From assembly GCF_029689945.1 (NCBI RefSeq), contig NZ_CP121451.1:2356001-2420000 (forward strand): a stretch of DNA of 64,000 nt. Direction: 5' to 3'. Of this stretch, positions 18,461 to 28,689 are shown piece after piece (position 1 is the stretch's first letter; each line of letters opens with the position of its first letter). The DNA comes from Paenibacillus amylolyticus (GTDB taxonomy: Bacteria > Bacillota > Bacilli > Paenibacillales > Paenibacillaceae). A model generated the notes under the pieces. The model made no database searches, had not been told where the DNA came from, and saw only the letters and a program-made list of their open reading frames with translations. The translations under genes were made by a program, and so were the position numbers.

Positions 18461-19654
18461 ATGAGCAGTATTCCCAAAATCGTCATCCTCGGCGCGGGCT
18501 ATGGCGGGATTCTGACAGCCCAGCGGCTGCAGAAGGAATTGAACTATAACGAGGCCGACGTCACATTGGTGAATCGGCATGATTATCATTATATTACGAC
18601 ACATCTACATATGCCGGCAGCCGGCACGGATACCATTGAGCATGCAAGAGTTCCTATATCGAAGCTGATTGATGAATTCAAGATTGATCTGGTCAAGTCT
18701 TCCGTGAAGGAGATTCGTCTGCAGGATCGGAAGATTATTCTGGAGGACGGCACTTTATCCTATGATTACCTGATTATTGGACTGGGCGGTGAGCCTGAGA
18801 CCTTCGGTATTCCGGGGATGCTGGATCACGCCATGACGATTCGCAGTATTAACTCGGTCAGACTGATTCGAGAGCACATCGAATATCAATTTGCGATGTA
18901 CAAGAACGATAACAAACGAAATCGTATTCGCTTTGTCGTAGGTGGAGCGGGTTTCAGCGGTGTTGAATTCGTAGCTGAACTTGCAGATCGCATTCCCCAA
19001 CTGTGCAAGGAATTCGACGTGAATCCAAAACATGTGCATATCTACAATGTAGAAGCAGCGCCTTCGGCCTTGCCTGGATTTGACCCGGAACTGGTGGAAC
19101 ATGCGATGAACGTGCTGAAGAAGAAGGGCGTTACCTTCAAAATTGGTGTTCCGATCAAACAATGTCTCCCGGATGGGGTTATTGTGGGTGAGGGTGAAAA
19201 GCTCGATGCTGCCACAGTGGTGTGGACCGGCGGTATTCGTGGTAACTCCCTGCTGGAACAGGCAGGTCTTGAAGTGATGCGTGGACGTGTGAAGGTAGAT
19301 GACTATCTGCGTGCCCCTGGACATGAGCATGTTTATGTCATTGGTGATAATTCACTTGTCTTTAACGCGGAAGGACGGCCTTATCCGCCAACAGCCCAGA
19401 TTGCGATGCAGCAGGGTGTAAACTGCGCCAAGAACGTCGTCGCATCCATTCGCAAAAAACAGCCACAGCCTTTTGTATTTACGAGCAAAGGCACCGTTGC
19501 CTCTTTGGGTAAAGGTGAAGCGATTGCCGTGGTAGGCGGCAAGAAATACAAGGGCTGGAAGGCGGCTCAATTGAAGAAGCTGGTTGATCTGCGTTACCTG
19601 TTCATCATTGGTGGGATTCCGCTAGTCCTGAAGAAAGGGCGGTTTTTCGGATGA
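18461..19654 (+). CDS. ndh: Type II NADH dehydrogenase, Ndh/YumB type
   Basis: A 397-residue single-chain flavoprotein that oxidises NADH and reduces menaquinone at the membrane without pumping protons. Seen: IVILGAGYGGILTAQRL (FAD), FVVGGAGFSGVEFVAELADR (NADH), VYVIGDNSLV and PPTAQIAMQQG near the C-terminus, and an amphipathic C-terminal end (LRYLFIIGGIPLVLKKGRFFG) fit for membrane attachment. ATG18461 is chosen for GGAAGGGG upstream. It overlaps the next gene by 4 bp. A Rex-like site upstream suggests control by NADH/NAD ratio. Confidence 0.9.
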   Translation: MSSIPKIVILGAGYGGILTAQRLQKELNYNEADVTLVNRHDYHYITTHLHMPAAGTDTIEHARVPISKLIDEFKIDLVKSSVKEIRLQDRKIILEDGTLSYDYLIIGLGGEPETFGIPGMLDHAMTIRSINSVRLIREHIEYQFAMYKNDNKRNRIRFVVGGAGFSGVEFVAELADRIPQLCKEFDVNPKHVHIYNVEAAPSALPGFDPELVEHAMNVLKKKGVTFKIGVPIKQCLPDGVIVGEGEKLDAATVVWTGGIRGNSLLEQAGLEVMRGRVKVDDYLRAPGHEHVYVIGDNSLVFNAEGRPYPPTAQIAMQQGVNCAKNVVASIRKKQPQPFVFTSKGTVASLGKGEAIAVVGGKKYKGWKAAQLKKLVDLRYLFIIGGIPLVLKKGRFFG

Positions 19655-19902
19655 GACATTGCAGTGTGCAGGTTCGGGGATTATTAACACGTGACGAACT
19701 GGATCGATATAACGCCCTGATGCAGGTCGGTGGATATCTGGAGGAACAGGATCAATATGATCTGGCCTACATCGTGCAGAAAGAAGTGGATATTCTCATT
19801 TTGCCCGCGATTGAGCGGCTTAAGGAGAAAGGTCGTGACCGTGACCGGGCCACAGCCGAATTCCTGGAATCACTGAAAGCGGTTGATGAAGAGCAAGATT
19901 AG
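19651..19902 (+). CDS. Small acidic protein coupled to ndh, unknown function
   Basis: An 83-residue, mostly helical, charged protein (LTRDELDRYNALMQVGGYLEEQ). Its ATG overlaps the ndh stop (ATGA), which implies translational coupling and a linked role or shared dosage. I do not recognise a functional family. Confidence 0.7.
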   Translation: MRHCSVQVRGLLTRDELDRYNALMQVGGYLEEQDQYDLAYIVQKEVDILILPAIERLKEKGRDRDRATAEFLESLKAVDEEQD

Positions 19903-19928
19903 AGACGTTACAAGTTGAACTAAAGATG

Positions 19929-20078
19929 TTTACACATACACTTCAATGACAGAATAACCTTCCAATCGCTGTTATCCCCAGATTTTTTTGATTCCCTTTT
20001 GTTAAAGGGAAAATCCGGTGATAAAGGCGAGCGCTTCGCTTTTTCAGGTTTTTTCTGTCCTTTCCGTTTTTGTGTAAA
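19929..20078 (-). repeat. Dispersed structured repeat, copy R2 (inverted orientation)
   Basis: The complete 150-bp unit bounded by TTTACAC (19929-19935) and GTGTAAA (20072-20078). Outer stem GACAGAATAACC (19948-19959) pairs with GGTTTTTTCTGTC (20047-20059). Core and apical stem (TTCCCTTT/AAAGGGAA) are as in the other copies. It fills the gap between the ndh operon and hemQ, which converge. Confidence 0.88.
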
Positions 20079-20142
20079 TAAATAGTTCAAACTATATAGA
20101 TCTAAATCAAGCTTGAGGTAGTAGAATATTGATAAATAATAA

Positions 20143-20189
20143 AGCACCGCTGACAATATCCTTTACAGGAGATGTCGCGGTGCTTTTTT
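20143..20189. terminator. Bidirectional terminator after hemQ
   Basis: AAAGCACCGC and GCGGTGCTTTTTT arms around about 26 nt. T-rich on the plus strand (TTTTTT) and weaker on the minus strand (TTTATTATTT), so it can serve hemQ and the ndh side. Confidence 0.7.
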
Positions 20190-20204
20190 GTGCGGTGTAC
20201 TATT

Positions 20205-20951
20205 TTACAGCTTAAGCATCTCTTCGAGTGTGCTTTCGTTCAGCAAGCTTCCCACGTAGAAGGAGCCAAATTCACCGTAACGTGCACTTACTTCATCAAA
20301 ACGCATCTCATAAACGAGTTTCTTGAACTGAAGTGCATCATCTGCAAACAGCGTAACGCCCCATTCCCAATCATCGAAACCGACAGAGCCGGTAATAATT
20401 TGTTTTACTTTACCCGCATAGCTGCGACCAATCATGCCGTGACTGCGCATCATGGTACGACGCTCGTCCATGGACAGCATGTACCAGTTGTCATTCAGCT
20501 CACGCTTTTTGTTCATTGGATAGAAGCAGATGTATTGCCGTTGTGGCAGAACAGGTTTCAGACGGGCGATAATCTCCGGATTTTGCATCGGGTCTTCGCC
20601 TTCTTTGCCAAGGTAGTTGCTCAGTTCCACTACACTGACGTAGGAATAGGACTTCGTTGTGTATTGGGCAAACATCGTTTTGTTAAACGCGTTCTCAACA
20701 GCCTTCAGATCTTCCAGCGTTTCACGCAGGTGCATCATGACGAGGTCTGCTTTTTGACCGACAACCGTATACACGACTGTACTTCCTTTGGATGTATCCT
20801 CGACTTCTTTCCATTCTTTCCAGAATTCCTGGAGTTCGTCCAGTGCTACAGCACGTTCTTCATCATCTGCTGCTTTCCAGGCGGCCCAGTTAATCGAGCG
20901 AAAATCATGCAGGGCATACCAGCCCTCCAGTGTTGATGCTGCTTCGTTCAT
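20205..20951 (-). CDS. hemQ: HemQ, coproheme decarboxylase
   Basis: A 248-residue member of the chlorite-dismutase-like family that performs the last step of the coproporphyrin-dependent haem route of Gram-positive bacteria, oxidative decarboxylation of coproheme. Seen: [14 protein letters not shown] at the N-terminus, the tyrosine-containing [15 protein letters not shown] segment, and [37 protein letters not shown]20951 has AGGAGG about 9 nt upstream; an earlier in-frame start at 20984 covers that site and is rejected. Implies haem synthesis by the coproporphyrin branch. Confidence 0.92.
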   Translation of the reverse strand: MNEAASTLEGWYALHDFRSINWAAWKAADDEERAVALDELQEFWKEWKEVEDTSKGSTVVYTVVGQKADLVMMHLRETLEDLKAVENAFNKTMFAQYTTKSYSYVSVVELSNYLGKEGEDPMQNPEIIARLKPVLPQRQYICFYPMNKKRELNDNWYMLSMDERRTMMRSHGMIGRSYAGKVKQIITGSVGFDDWEWGVTLFADDALQFKKLVYEMRFDEVSARYGEFGSFYVGSLLNESTLEEMLKL

Positions 20952-21219
20952 TGGTTGTGTTCCTCCTGCAAGGTATATTTCCAAATCCCTATAAAAGGTT
21001 GTTCAAAAGTTTACTTTTCAAACACGCATTATAAGGGACGGGTGAGTGCGTTATCGTTTACATTGTATCCCAACATGAAGCAGAAGGGCAAATGAACAGA
21101 GCGTGAATATAGGGAAATTTGTCCAGAAAGTTCGTTGCTTCGCCACATTTTTTGCGGTACACTAACTACTATCCAGAAGTGAAACCCGAAAGTGTGAAAG
21201 AAGAGGTGAATGTTGCCGG

Positions 21220-21513
21220 ATGCAATTTATACCTGTGTTGGTATTGATGGTATTATTTTTTGTTATGATGTTTGGTATCGGTTTCATTCTGAACATGCTG
21301 ATGAAGACGACCTGGTTTCCTTCCTATCTGTTCATCATTGTAATCCTGCCTGTTGTTGTATACTCTCTATGGGATCATTCGTCGTCTCTGATGTCACATC
21401 TGGGTTCTTTCCAGCTTGTGGACTATATGACGGGCGTAGCGGGACTGGCTGGTGCGGTAATCAGTGGGTGGACGATCCAGAAGTTACGTTTGGGTGGGTA
21501 CAGAATGTTTTAG
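21220..21513 (+). CDS. YuiB family membrane protein
   Basis: A 97-residue protein with three hydrophobic segments (about residues 5-25, 34-50 and 68-85), matching YuiB of Bacillus (MQFIPVLVLMVLFFVMMFGIGFILNMLMKTTWFPSY). Function unknown. In Bacillus yuiB lies in the same yum/yui neighbourhood as the ndh homologue yumB, so the local order is partly preserved here. Confidence 0.75.
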   Translation: MQFIPVLVLMVLFFVMMFGIGFILNMLMKTTWFPSYLFIIVILPVVVYSLWDHSSSLMSHLGSFQLVDYMTGVAGLAGAVISGWTIQKLRLGGYRMF

Positions 21514-21899
21514 ATTGTTGGAACGAGGAAACACATGCTACTGTGGTCGCGTGAAAGTCTTGTCTTTGTCGTAAACGCTTACGAGTACAAAGGGAAGGCT
21601 TTTTTTGCCATTCCTTTATATCAGTAGGATTATTGTACACTTGGACTTCATATATATCTGGAGAACATTCTCTTTAGATAATTCCTTGTATTCTGCGGCT
21701 GCAGCTTTTATAGTATTCTAGTTGCTCTCGACATTTTTATTTTGGAAATTTGCTGAATTCGGCGAAAACGTGAATGATGTCGACCTAGGACGAAACGGAG
21801 CGAGAACGGGCCATCTTTTTGCCTGTTTTTGAGCATTTGAGGATCAGACATTTATGATAGAATAGATAAACATACTTTTGGGGAGAAGGAGATCAGGCT
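21514..21899. other. Intergenic region between yuiB and dnaB
   Basis: 386 bp. Contains an imperfect palindrome TCGTAAACGCTTACGA at 21569-21584, which resembles a LacI/CcpA-type operator with symmetric mismatches, and a hairpin AAAGGGAAGGC-T7-GCCATTCCTTT just after it. The remainder is AT-rich with a likely -10 (TATGATAGAAT) near 21855 serving dnaB. Confidence 0.4.
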
Positions 21900-23435
21900 A
21901 TGCGCATGAAGAATCTGCACCATTATACTGAACATCATCGCTACTGCGTATACAGGGAGTTTGGACTTAGCGCCCTGGATGACCGCATGCTTACAGGAGC
22001 ATATCAGCCCATGGTAGGTGCATTTGCGGTTGGCTTGTATCGGCTGTTGTTTCAGCATCTTCCCGGTGAACAGGTCGGTTATTCGCCGCTTGAACAGCAA
22101 CGGAGGCTGTTCATGACGCTTGGCTTGGAGCCAAGTGAAAAAGGGCGTAAATATCTGGTAGAGCAGGCATCCAAGCTTGAGGCAGTGGGACTTCTTCAGA
22201 CTTCACGGCTATATATACCGGAAAATGATGATTACATCTACGAATATGAGCTGCAACCGCCGCTCTCTCCGGCAGAATTTTTCCGGACACAGCATTTGAC
22301 ACTGCTGCTTCGTGATAAGATTGGCAAATTCGCCGTCCTTTCCCTGCGTTCCGGTTTCTCGGCAGTGGAGAATGGGGACGCGCCTTATCCGGCAGCCAAT
22401 AAAGAGAATATTTCCGTTCCCTTTTACGATATATTTGAATTGAATACCCATGTCATTGATTACGAGTTGGAGCAAGCTTTGTCGGAAGTATCAACGACGG
22501 CCCAGCGGACAGGCACAAATGATACAGCGGAAGAAAACAGTTTGAACTATGCGGACATTATTTTGCGTTTCCCGCGGGAGTCGGTTAATCGCCGTTATGT
22601 AGAGCAGCTGCGGTTCGATCATGAACAACTGGGCATTGTGAATTATGTCGTGAACAAGTTTAACCTCAGTGTGCAGGATGTGTGCCGCCTTCTGGATGAA
22701 GATGATATCTTCAGTCCACAGGGACAGCTGATTCTGGATGATCTCCAGCATAAAGCGAGCATGCAGTTCAGACAGACGAAGAAGCGTCATGAGCAACAGA
22801 CTGTACAGGCGGCGAAGGTCGTGGCACTGAGACAGCATATGGAGGAGCCCGAGCGAAAAGAAGACTCCGGTGAGCCACCTGTTGAGCATGGGGTACAGAT
22901 GGAATATTATGTCGAAGTGCCTCCACAATTTATGACCAAGTGTGATATTCATCAGTACAATATGATGTTGCGTAATGAGCCTTATACCCGCTTGTTGCAG
23001 ACGTTCTTCCCTGGAGCAGTGCCGGACAATCTAATCGATATATTTGAGAAAATTGATCTGAGCTACAAGTTGCCTGGTGAAGTCATCAATGTTTTGATTC
23101 ATTATTTGATGGCACTGCTTGTATCCGGCGGAGAGCAGCGGATTAATCGTAATTTCGTTGAGGCTATTGCCTCCAACATGTTGCTTAAACAGGTTAACTC
23201 CTATGAGAAAGCCGTGCAATATATTCGCGATCAGGCCAAGGTCAAAGGCAAACAGGCTGCTGGTGCAGCTGGAACCCGTACCCGTACATACGGCAAAGGA
23301 ACCAAAGCTAAACCCGAAATTCCGATTGTACAAGACATAAGCAACGATGGGGATGCCGTATCTGAGGAAGAGTTCGAAGAGATGATGCGATTTGCCCAGC
23401 AGATGCAGGCAAGTAAACAAAAAGGAACTTCATAA
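21900..23435 (+). CDS. dnaB: DnaB, replication initiation and membrane attachment protein
   Basis: A 511-residue helicase-loading protein of the Gram-positive DnaB/DnaD family (not the helicase), which helps put the replicative helicase on oriC and restart sites together with DnaI. Seen: N-terminal winged-helix region (YRLLFQHLPGEQVGYSPLEQ), low-complexity linker, and the DnaD/DnaB C-terminal domain (YIRDQAKVKGKQ region). Start ATG21900 has AAGGAGA upstream. In Bacillus subtilis dnaI follows dnaB directly; here dnaI is 25.7 kb downstream. Confidence 0.88.
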   Translation: MRMKNLHHYTEHHRYCVYREFGLSALDDRMLTGAYQPMVGAFAVGLYRLLFQHLPGEQVGYSPLEQQRRLFMTLGLEPSEKGRKYLVEQASKLEAVGLLQTSRLYIPENDDYIYEYELQPPLSPAEFFRTQHLTLLLRDKIGKFAVLSLRSGFSAVENGDAPYPAANKENISVPFYDIFELNTHVIDYELEQALSEVSTTAQRTGTNDTAEENSLNYADIILRFPRESVNRRYVEQLRFDHEQLGIVNYVVNKFNLSVQDVCRLLDEDDIFSPQGQLILDDLQHKASMQFRQTKKRHEQQTVQAAKVVALRQHMEEPERKEDSGEPPVEHGVQMEYYVEVPPQFMTKCDIHQYNMMLRNEPYTRLLQTFFPGAVPDNLIDIFEKIDLSYKLPGEVINVLIHYLMALLVSGGEQRINRNFVEAIASNMLLKQVNSYEKAVQYIRDQAKVKGKQAAGAAGTRTRTYGKGTKAKPEIPIVQDISNDGDAVSEEEFEEMMRFAQQMQASKQKGTS

Positions 23436-23477
23436 CTCCCTGACCAAGAAGGAGGGAAAGTCCACCTTTTACTGAAA

Positions 23478-23523
23478 AATAAGATCCTTTCGCTTAATAC
23501 TTTGCGAATGGATCTTATTTTTT
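23478..23523 (+). terminator. Rho-independent terminator of dnaB
   Basis: AATAAGATCC-TTTCGC pairing with GCGAATGGATCTTATT, followed by TTTTTT. It ends the dnaB transcript, so the original partner dnaI cannot be read from the dnaB promoter. The gap to 23778 shows nothing else. Confidence 0.88.
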
Positions 23524-23778
23524 AAATCATGCATTTTATATTGTGGCATTTCTACACTCAAACAGAAAATGTTTTTTTCTATGGATCTATTCACGGGTTA
23601 GTGGATGTTCTAATTCTACATGACCCATTAAACTATCGGTTGCATCTCCATAGGTACCGTCTTCGACGTTGTAACGCTATGGGCGGTTTAACATGTAAAG
23701 AAAGGACAGGGGTCACATTGGACCGACCTGTCCCTTTTTAATAGATTAGGATAAACAAGTGATGAGTACAATTATGGT

Positions 23779-24708
<930 letters not shown>

Positions 24709-24741
24709 TTATGGTGGAGTTGCATTACAATAAACCTATCA

Positions 24742-24760
24742 CCTTCGTGTTACACGAAGG
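24742..24760 (-). promoter_or_regulatory. MerR-family operator in a 19-nt spacer promoter
   Basis: CCTTCGTG (24742-24749) and CACGAAGG (24753-24760) form a perfect palindrome with a 3-nt centre. Read on the minus strand, TTGCCT and TAGGTT flank a 19-nt spacer, the overlong spacing typical of promoters turned on by MerR proteins. It would drive the aldo/keto reductase (start 24630). Confidence 0.65.
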
Positions 24761-24800
24761 CAAGCTGATTTCAAAAAATATTTTTCGAGGAGGATATCAC

Positions 24801-25277
24801 ATGCATACGGTCAAAGAAGCCGCTATGATAACGGGACTCACTGAGCACGCTGTGCGCTTTTATACGGATAAAGGCCTGGTGCCAAGCGTGCAGCGCAATC
24901 AAAACAATATTCGGATGTTTGACGAAGAATCGATTAACTGGCTGCATGGCATCAAATGCCTGAAGCAATCCGGGATGTCTATTGAAGTCATTAAAATGTA
25001 CGTTGATTTCTGTCTCGAAGGAGATTCGACCATACAGCAACGATACAAACTTATGATGGAGCATAAAGAAGCTGCACTCATTAAGCTCGAAGAAGCCAAA
25101 CAGCACATTGCTCATTTGGAACAAAAGACGGCTCTATATCAGGCTATACTGGAGCACCGCTCTCCAGATACAACCAATCCCGGTAACTGGGACAAAATTC
25201 AGCATATGCATGCTGACGTATTTTACTCGCCCTCAGTTCGAAATGCTGAAGTTCTACGTGAGACACAACAACTATGA
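24801..25277 (+). CDS. MerR family transcriptional regulator, AdhR-like
   Basis: A 158-residue regulator: N-terminal winged helix (VKEAAMITGLTEHAVRFYTDKGLVPSV), then a dimerising coiled coil (EHKEAALIKLEEAKQHIAHLEQK). No cysteine-rich effector site was seen, so metal sensing is unlikely. ATG24801 has GAGGAGG upstream; an ORF opens earlier at 24675 but spans the operator. Divergent from the aldo/keto reductase, with the palindrome between them, so it probably controls that gene and itself. Confidence 0.82.
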   Translation: MHTVKEAAMITGLTEHAVRFYTDKGLVPSVQRNQNNIRMFDEESINWLHGIKCLKQSGMSIEVIKMYVDFCLEGDSTIQQRYKLMMEHKEAALIKLEEAKQHIAHLEQKTALYQAILEHRSPDTTNPGNWDKIQHMHADVFYSPSVRNAEVLRETQQL

Positions 25278-25397
25278 GCATACTCCTTGTTCAAATAACA
25301 ATGACATCTTTCAATGTTATCCAACGGGGGGTAATCAAAGAAATACGTTAGTTCCAAAAGCAATGAATGTTCAGCAGGTTTGGACGTTAATATAGGA

Positions 25398-25439
25398 ACA
25401 AAACAGCCCTTCAACTTCCTTTGGGAAGTGAAGGGCTGT
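25398..25439 (-). terminator. Rho-independent terminator of the GH85 gene
   Basis: Long hairpin ACAGCCCTTCA-ACTTCC with GGAAG-TGAAGGGCTGT. On the minus strand it is followed by TTTTGTT, so it ends the GH85 transcript. Confidence 0.82.
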
Positions 25440-25480
25440 ACGTCTCTCAACTAGCATACAGGCGTGCACGAAAATTATAA

Positions 25481-28296
25481 TTACCTCAAAATCGTAGTGG
25501 CTTGATTGCCTGCATAATCCTCAATGACCAGCTTCAAAGAGCTGTTGCTGAACGCTGGTGTGAAGGTCAGTTCACTCAGCTTTGTTCTTCCCCGAATGAT
25601 ATACGGGAATTTCTGCGAAACGTAAGTGACGCCGAACTCGCGTGCTACCCCATTTTCATATACATAGAGCTTGTACCAGTCCTCCAGATCAGGCAGGGCA
25701 AGGGTGTATTTTCCATCTTTTACCGTGACCTTTTCATTGGCGTATGGTGTAATCTGAAGATCTGCCAGCTGTCCGGTATGGGTTACTGGACTCTTCTCGC
25801 CAATGGCGATGTTCAGTACGTAATGTTCGCCATTGGTTGGAAGTCCCGTCAGAACGGCAGATTGTTTTCCTTTTTTGACCTGAAGCGACTTGGTGAAGGG
25901 TTCTTTTGTATATTCGGTTTCTAGTATGAGCTGAATAGACTCGTTAACTTTACCTTTGTCTTTTTTCGTATTTTTGTCCTTATCCGTATTTTTGTCTTTG
26001 CCCGTATCTTTCGCTTTCTTCGGGTTGTTCCAGCTTACGATGGCATCGCCATTCTTCTTGAATTTCACATCAATATCCTGAACGGCCGTATTCAGATCAT
26101 AAGGCAGGACGGCTGCTTCACTCTCGGAACCATCTGCACCAACAGCACGGATAGACAATTCACCAGACGGCTGCTTCAGCGATTTGATATAAAAAGTGGA
26201 ATCATACACGCCGCCAACATAGGCACCATTTTCATATAAATTGTATTGCTTGACCTCTGAATAGTCCTTCATGTCCCATGTGACAACCAGTTCATTGGTG
26301 TTGGTCAGTGCTTTGGCAATATGGAATCCGGTCGGTGCATCCGGTACAGCCGCTGAACCGTCAAACATACGGATCTCACCAATATTCATCTGATAGTCCT
26401 CAATTGCTGCATCATTCGGGTCAAAGGACAATCCCATAGCAGCAATGGTCTTGCCTTGATAGGCACTCAAATCCAGTGTAGCTGTCTTCCAGCCTTCCGT
26501 ATGCTGACCTGACTGAGGTACTTCTACGTTGACCACGTTAGATGGATCATCTTCAAAGATTAACCCAACATGCAGGGAGGAAGTATCGCTGATGGACGGT
26601 TTGTTATACGTCAGTTCCAATTTGGATTGTCCGTTGACAGACAGGTCGGTCTTGTACAGGCGCAGGAAGTTGTCCGCGTTCAATGTACCGTTGACCACGA
26701 GAGAGCTGCCGCCATTGAACGCGCCAATGGAGTTATAGGTGTATCTTGCGCCTTTCTCGTAAGATGGACCATAGTCAAAATCAACACTTAACTTGTCGCC
26801 TTCGCTATCCATCCACCATTGCCAGGTGACAGGGATATCCTGAATATTGATATTGGACCATTCCTTGTCGTTTGAGATGGTACCGTCTTCATAATATTTC
26901 AGACCGTGGCCGGTATTGAAACTTGTCGCAAAATTGGAGCCGTTAATGACGGATCGCTCCGTAAGATATGCGGCAATCCCGTCCCAGTTTGCACCGGAAG
27001 CATACACATCCGACAGATCGGCAGAAGCATTACGACGCGCATCTGTCGGGTCTTGATTTGGCCCAGACCACCAGGCACGATCGCGCACAAAGGTCATCCA
27101 TTGGTACTTATCCTCGGCTCGGTGATTGGTGCTGCCATCGCCAATCTCTTCATCCAGGGCGTTATGGGTGAAATCAGCACCCAATGTCGCAATACTGTTC
27201 ATGGGCTGACCGTTCTCATCCAGATTATGGCGCAGGTCGTAGGATTGCTTCCAGCGGCCGAATTGGTCATGCCCCCCTTCAACACCAGCAAATACGGTTT
27301 CCAGTGGGTCAAGTCCCAAGCTAAGGGCATGATCACGGGAATCGCGGAGCATCTTGTGGTTCCATACATAGTTCAGGAAGATGGAATCCGAGACTCTGCC
27401 TAGAACGGAATCCTGTACAAAAGGGCTATTAAGGCCGTTAAACTGGTTCTGGTACTGAATCTTGCCTGTTGTATTGATGGTGGAATCATACCACTGAACG
27501 TACAGGCCTTGATCTCTTAGAACTTTCATGAATTTTTTGTAGGAAGCGATATCCTCAGGGGCTACACCCGGGCAACCTCTTCCTGATTGAAGAAGTATCC
27601 ATCGTAGTTGTAGTATTCTGCCATCTCGGCAAGTTTCTCGGCTACAGGGAAATTGCCGTTTTCATCCTGAATCAGCATTTGTTTATAGGTTTGAGGCCCA
27701 CGGTCATTGTCCGAGAAAAAGATGTTGGCAATGGACTTTACGCCATTTTTGTGGGCTGCATTGGTGTAGGCCGGATTCGGAATGTTGAGAATGCCGAACT
27801 CGAAGTATTTCTCCGTCCATTCCTTACTCGGGTCATACAGCTTCTCGGGTACTCCGGCAGAAGCCATGCCATGCCAATAGCTGTAGTAGTCCGTATATTG
27901 CCAATAATTGAACAGATACTGACTGAATTCATTCGTATATGGTGTGCTATCAAAAAATGCATTGCCGTAATCGCCACTCATCGTGAACAGTTGCGTGTCT
28001 GGGCTAAGCTCAGGATAAGCCTGTGTTGCAGCGAACGCTTCATTACGGGGCTGCAAGGGAACATGGGCACGAAGCAGATCGCCATGGATATCACTTTCGG
28101 GTGTCCAGTTCAGAATCTGCGCAGAGGTGTATCCGTGCTGATAGGGCTGATTCACCCCTTTGGCACTTTCACCAGTGTATGGGAGCGTGTCTCCGGCATA
28201 AACGGATGATGCAACAACTTGTCCAAGCAGTGCCGTAGTCAGGACCATGGAAGTGACCTTGGGAATGATGCCTTTCGGTTTGAGTTTGCGTGTCAT
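25481..28296 (-). CDS. Secreted endo-beta-N-acetylglucosaminidase (GH85), frameshifted
   Basis: Cleaves the chitobiose core of N-glycans, leaving one GlcNAc on the protein. The repaired protein is 938 residues. Seen: a signal peptide (cut near VYAGD), the GH85 barrel with the catalytic pair in DGYFFNQEE (Asn and Glu), a beta-rich region with fibronectin III-like modules, and a Lys/Asp repeat (KDKNTDKDKNTKKDKGK). One C is missing in the CCC at 27567-27569, which stops the frame right after NQEEVARV; repair gives NQEEVARGVAPEDIASYKKFM. The C-terminal LPxTG motif was not seen, so it is probably released. It is divergent from the kinase gene. Confidence 0.9.
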
Positions 28297-28373
28297 GCTG
28301 TTCCTCCTTCAAGTGGAATCAATGGTTGGTATTCTTTTACACAAAGATAAAACTTATGGTTAACGATAGTGGA

Positions 28374-28387
28374 TGAAAGCGTTTTTA
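28374..28387. promoter_or_regulatory. cre-like site upstream of the GH85 gene
   Basis: TGAAAGCGTTTTTA matches the CcpA consensus TGWNANCGNTNWCA except at the next-to-last base. It lies 78 bp upstream of the GH85 start. Candidate for carbon catabolite repression. Confidence 0.45.
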
Positions 28388-28513
28388 AATAGGGTGAAAT
28401 TAAAGAATCACGAGTACAAACTAAAGAAAAGTTGCAGGTGACAAGTTAATGTCAGAAGCCTGATGATATAATTCTATATAAGTTAAACTAATTTTTTACA
28501 CGATAACGGAGAG

Positions 28514-28662
28514 GACAGAAGAAACCTGAAAAAGCGAAGCTAAAAGCTTTCTGCAAGAAAGCTACTTCGGAAGCATAAGCTTCGCCTTTATCACCGGATT
28601 TTCCCTTGGGAAAAGGGAATCAAAAAATCTGGGGATAACAGCGATTGGAAGGTTATTCTGTC
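28514..28662 (+). repeat. Dispersed structured repeat, copy R3 (extended form)
   Basis: Outer stem GACAGAAGAAACC pairs with GGTTATTCTGTC (28651-28662). The inner GCGAAGC hairpin carries an added 35-nt arm (AGCTTTCT/AGAAAGCT and TTCGGAAGCATAAG). A left boundary TTTACAC lies at 28495-28501; no right boundary was found. It ends 28 bp before the kinase start codon and so lies in the kinase leader, between it and the divergent GH85 gene. Confidence 0.85.
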
Positions 28663-28689
28663 ATCACAGCATCGGAGGGAACATACGAA

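Noticed and set aside
21569..21584. Palindrome TCGTAAACGCTTACGA as a cre site
   Set aside because: Both ends depart from TG...CA, and no carbohydrate gene follows; listed only as a palindrome.
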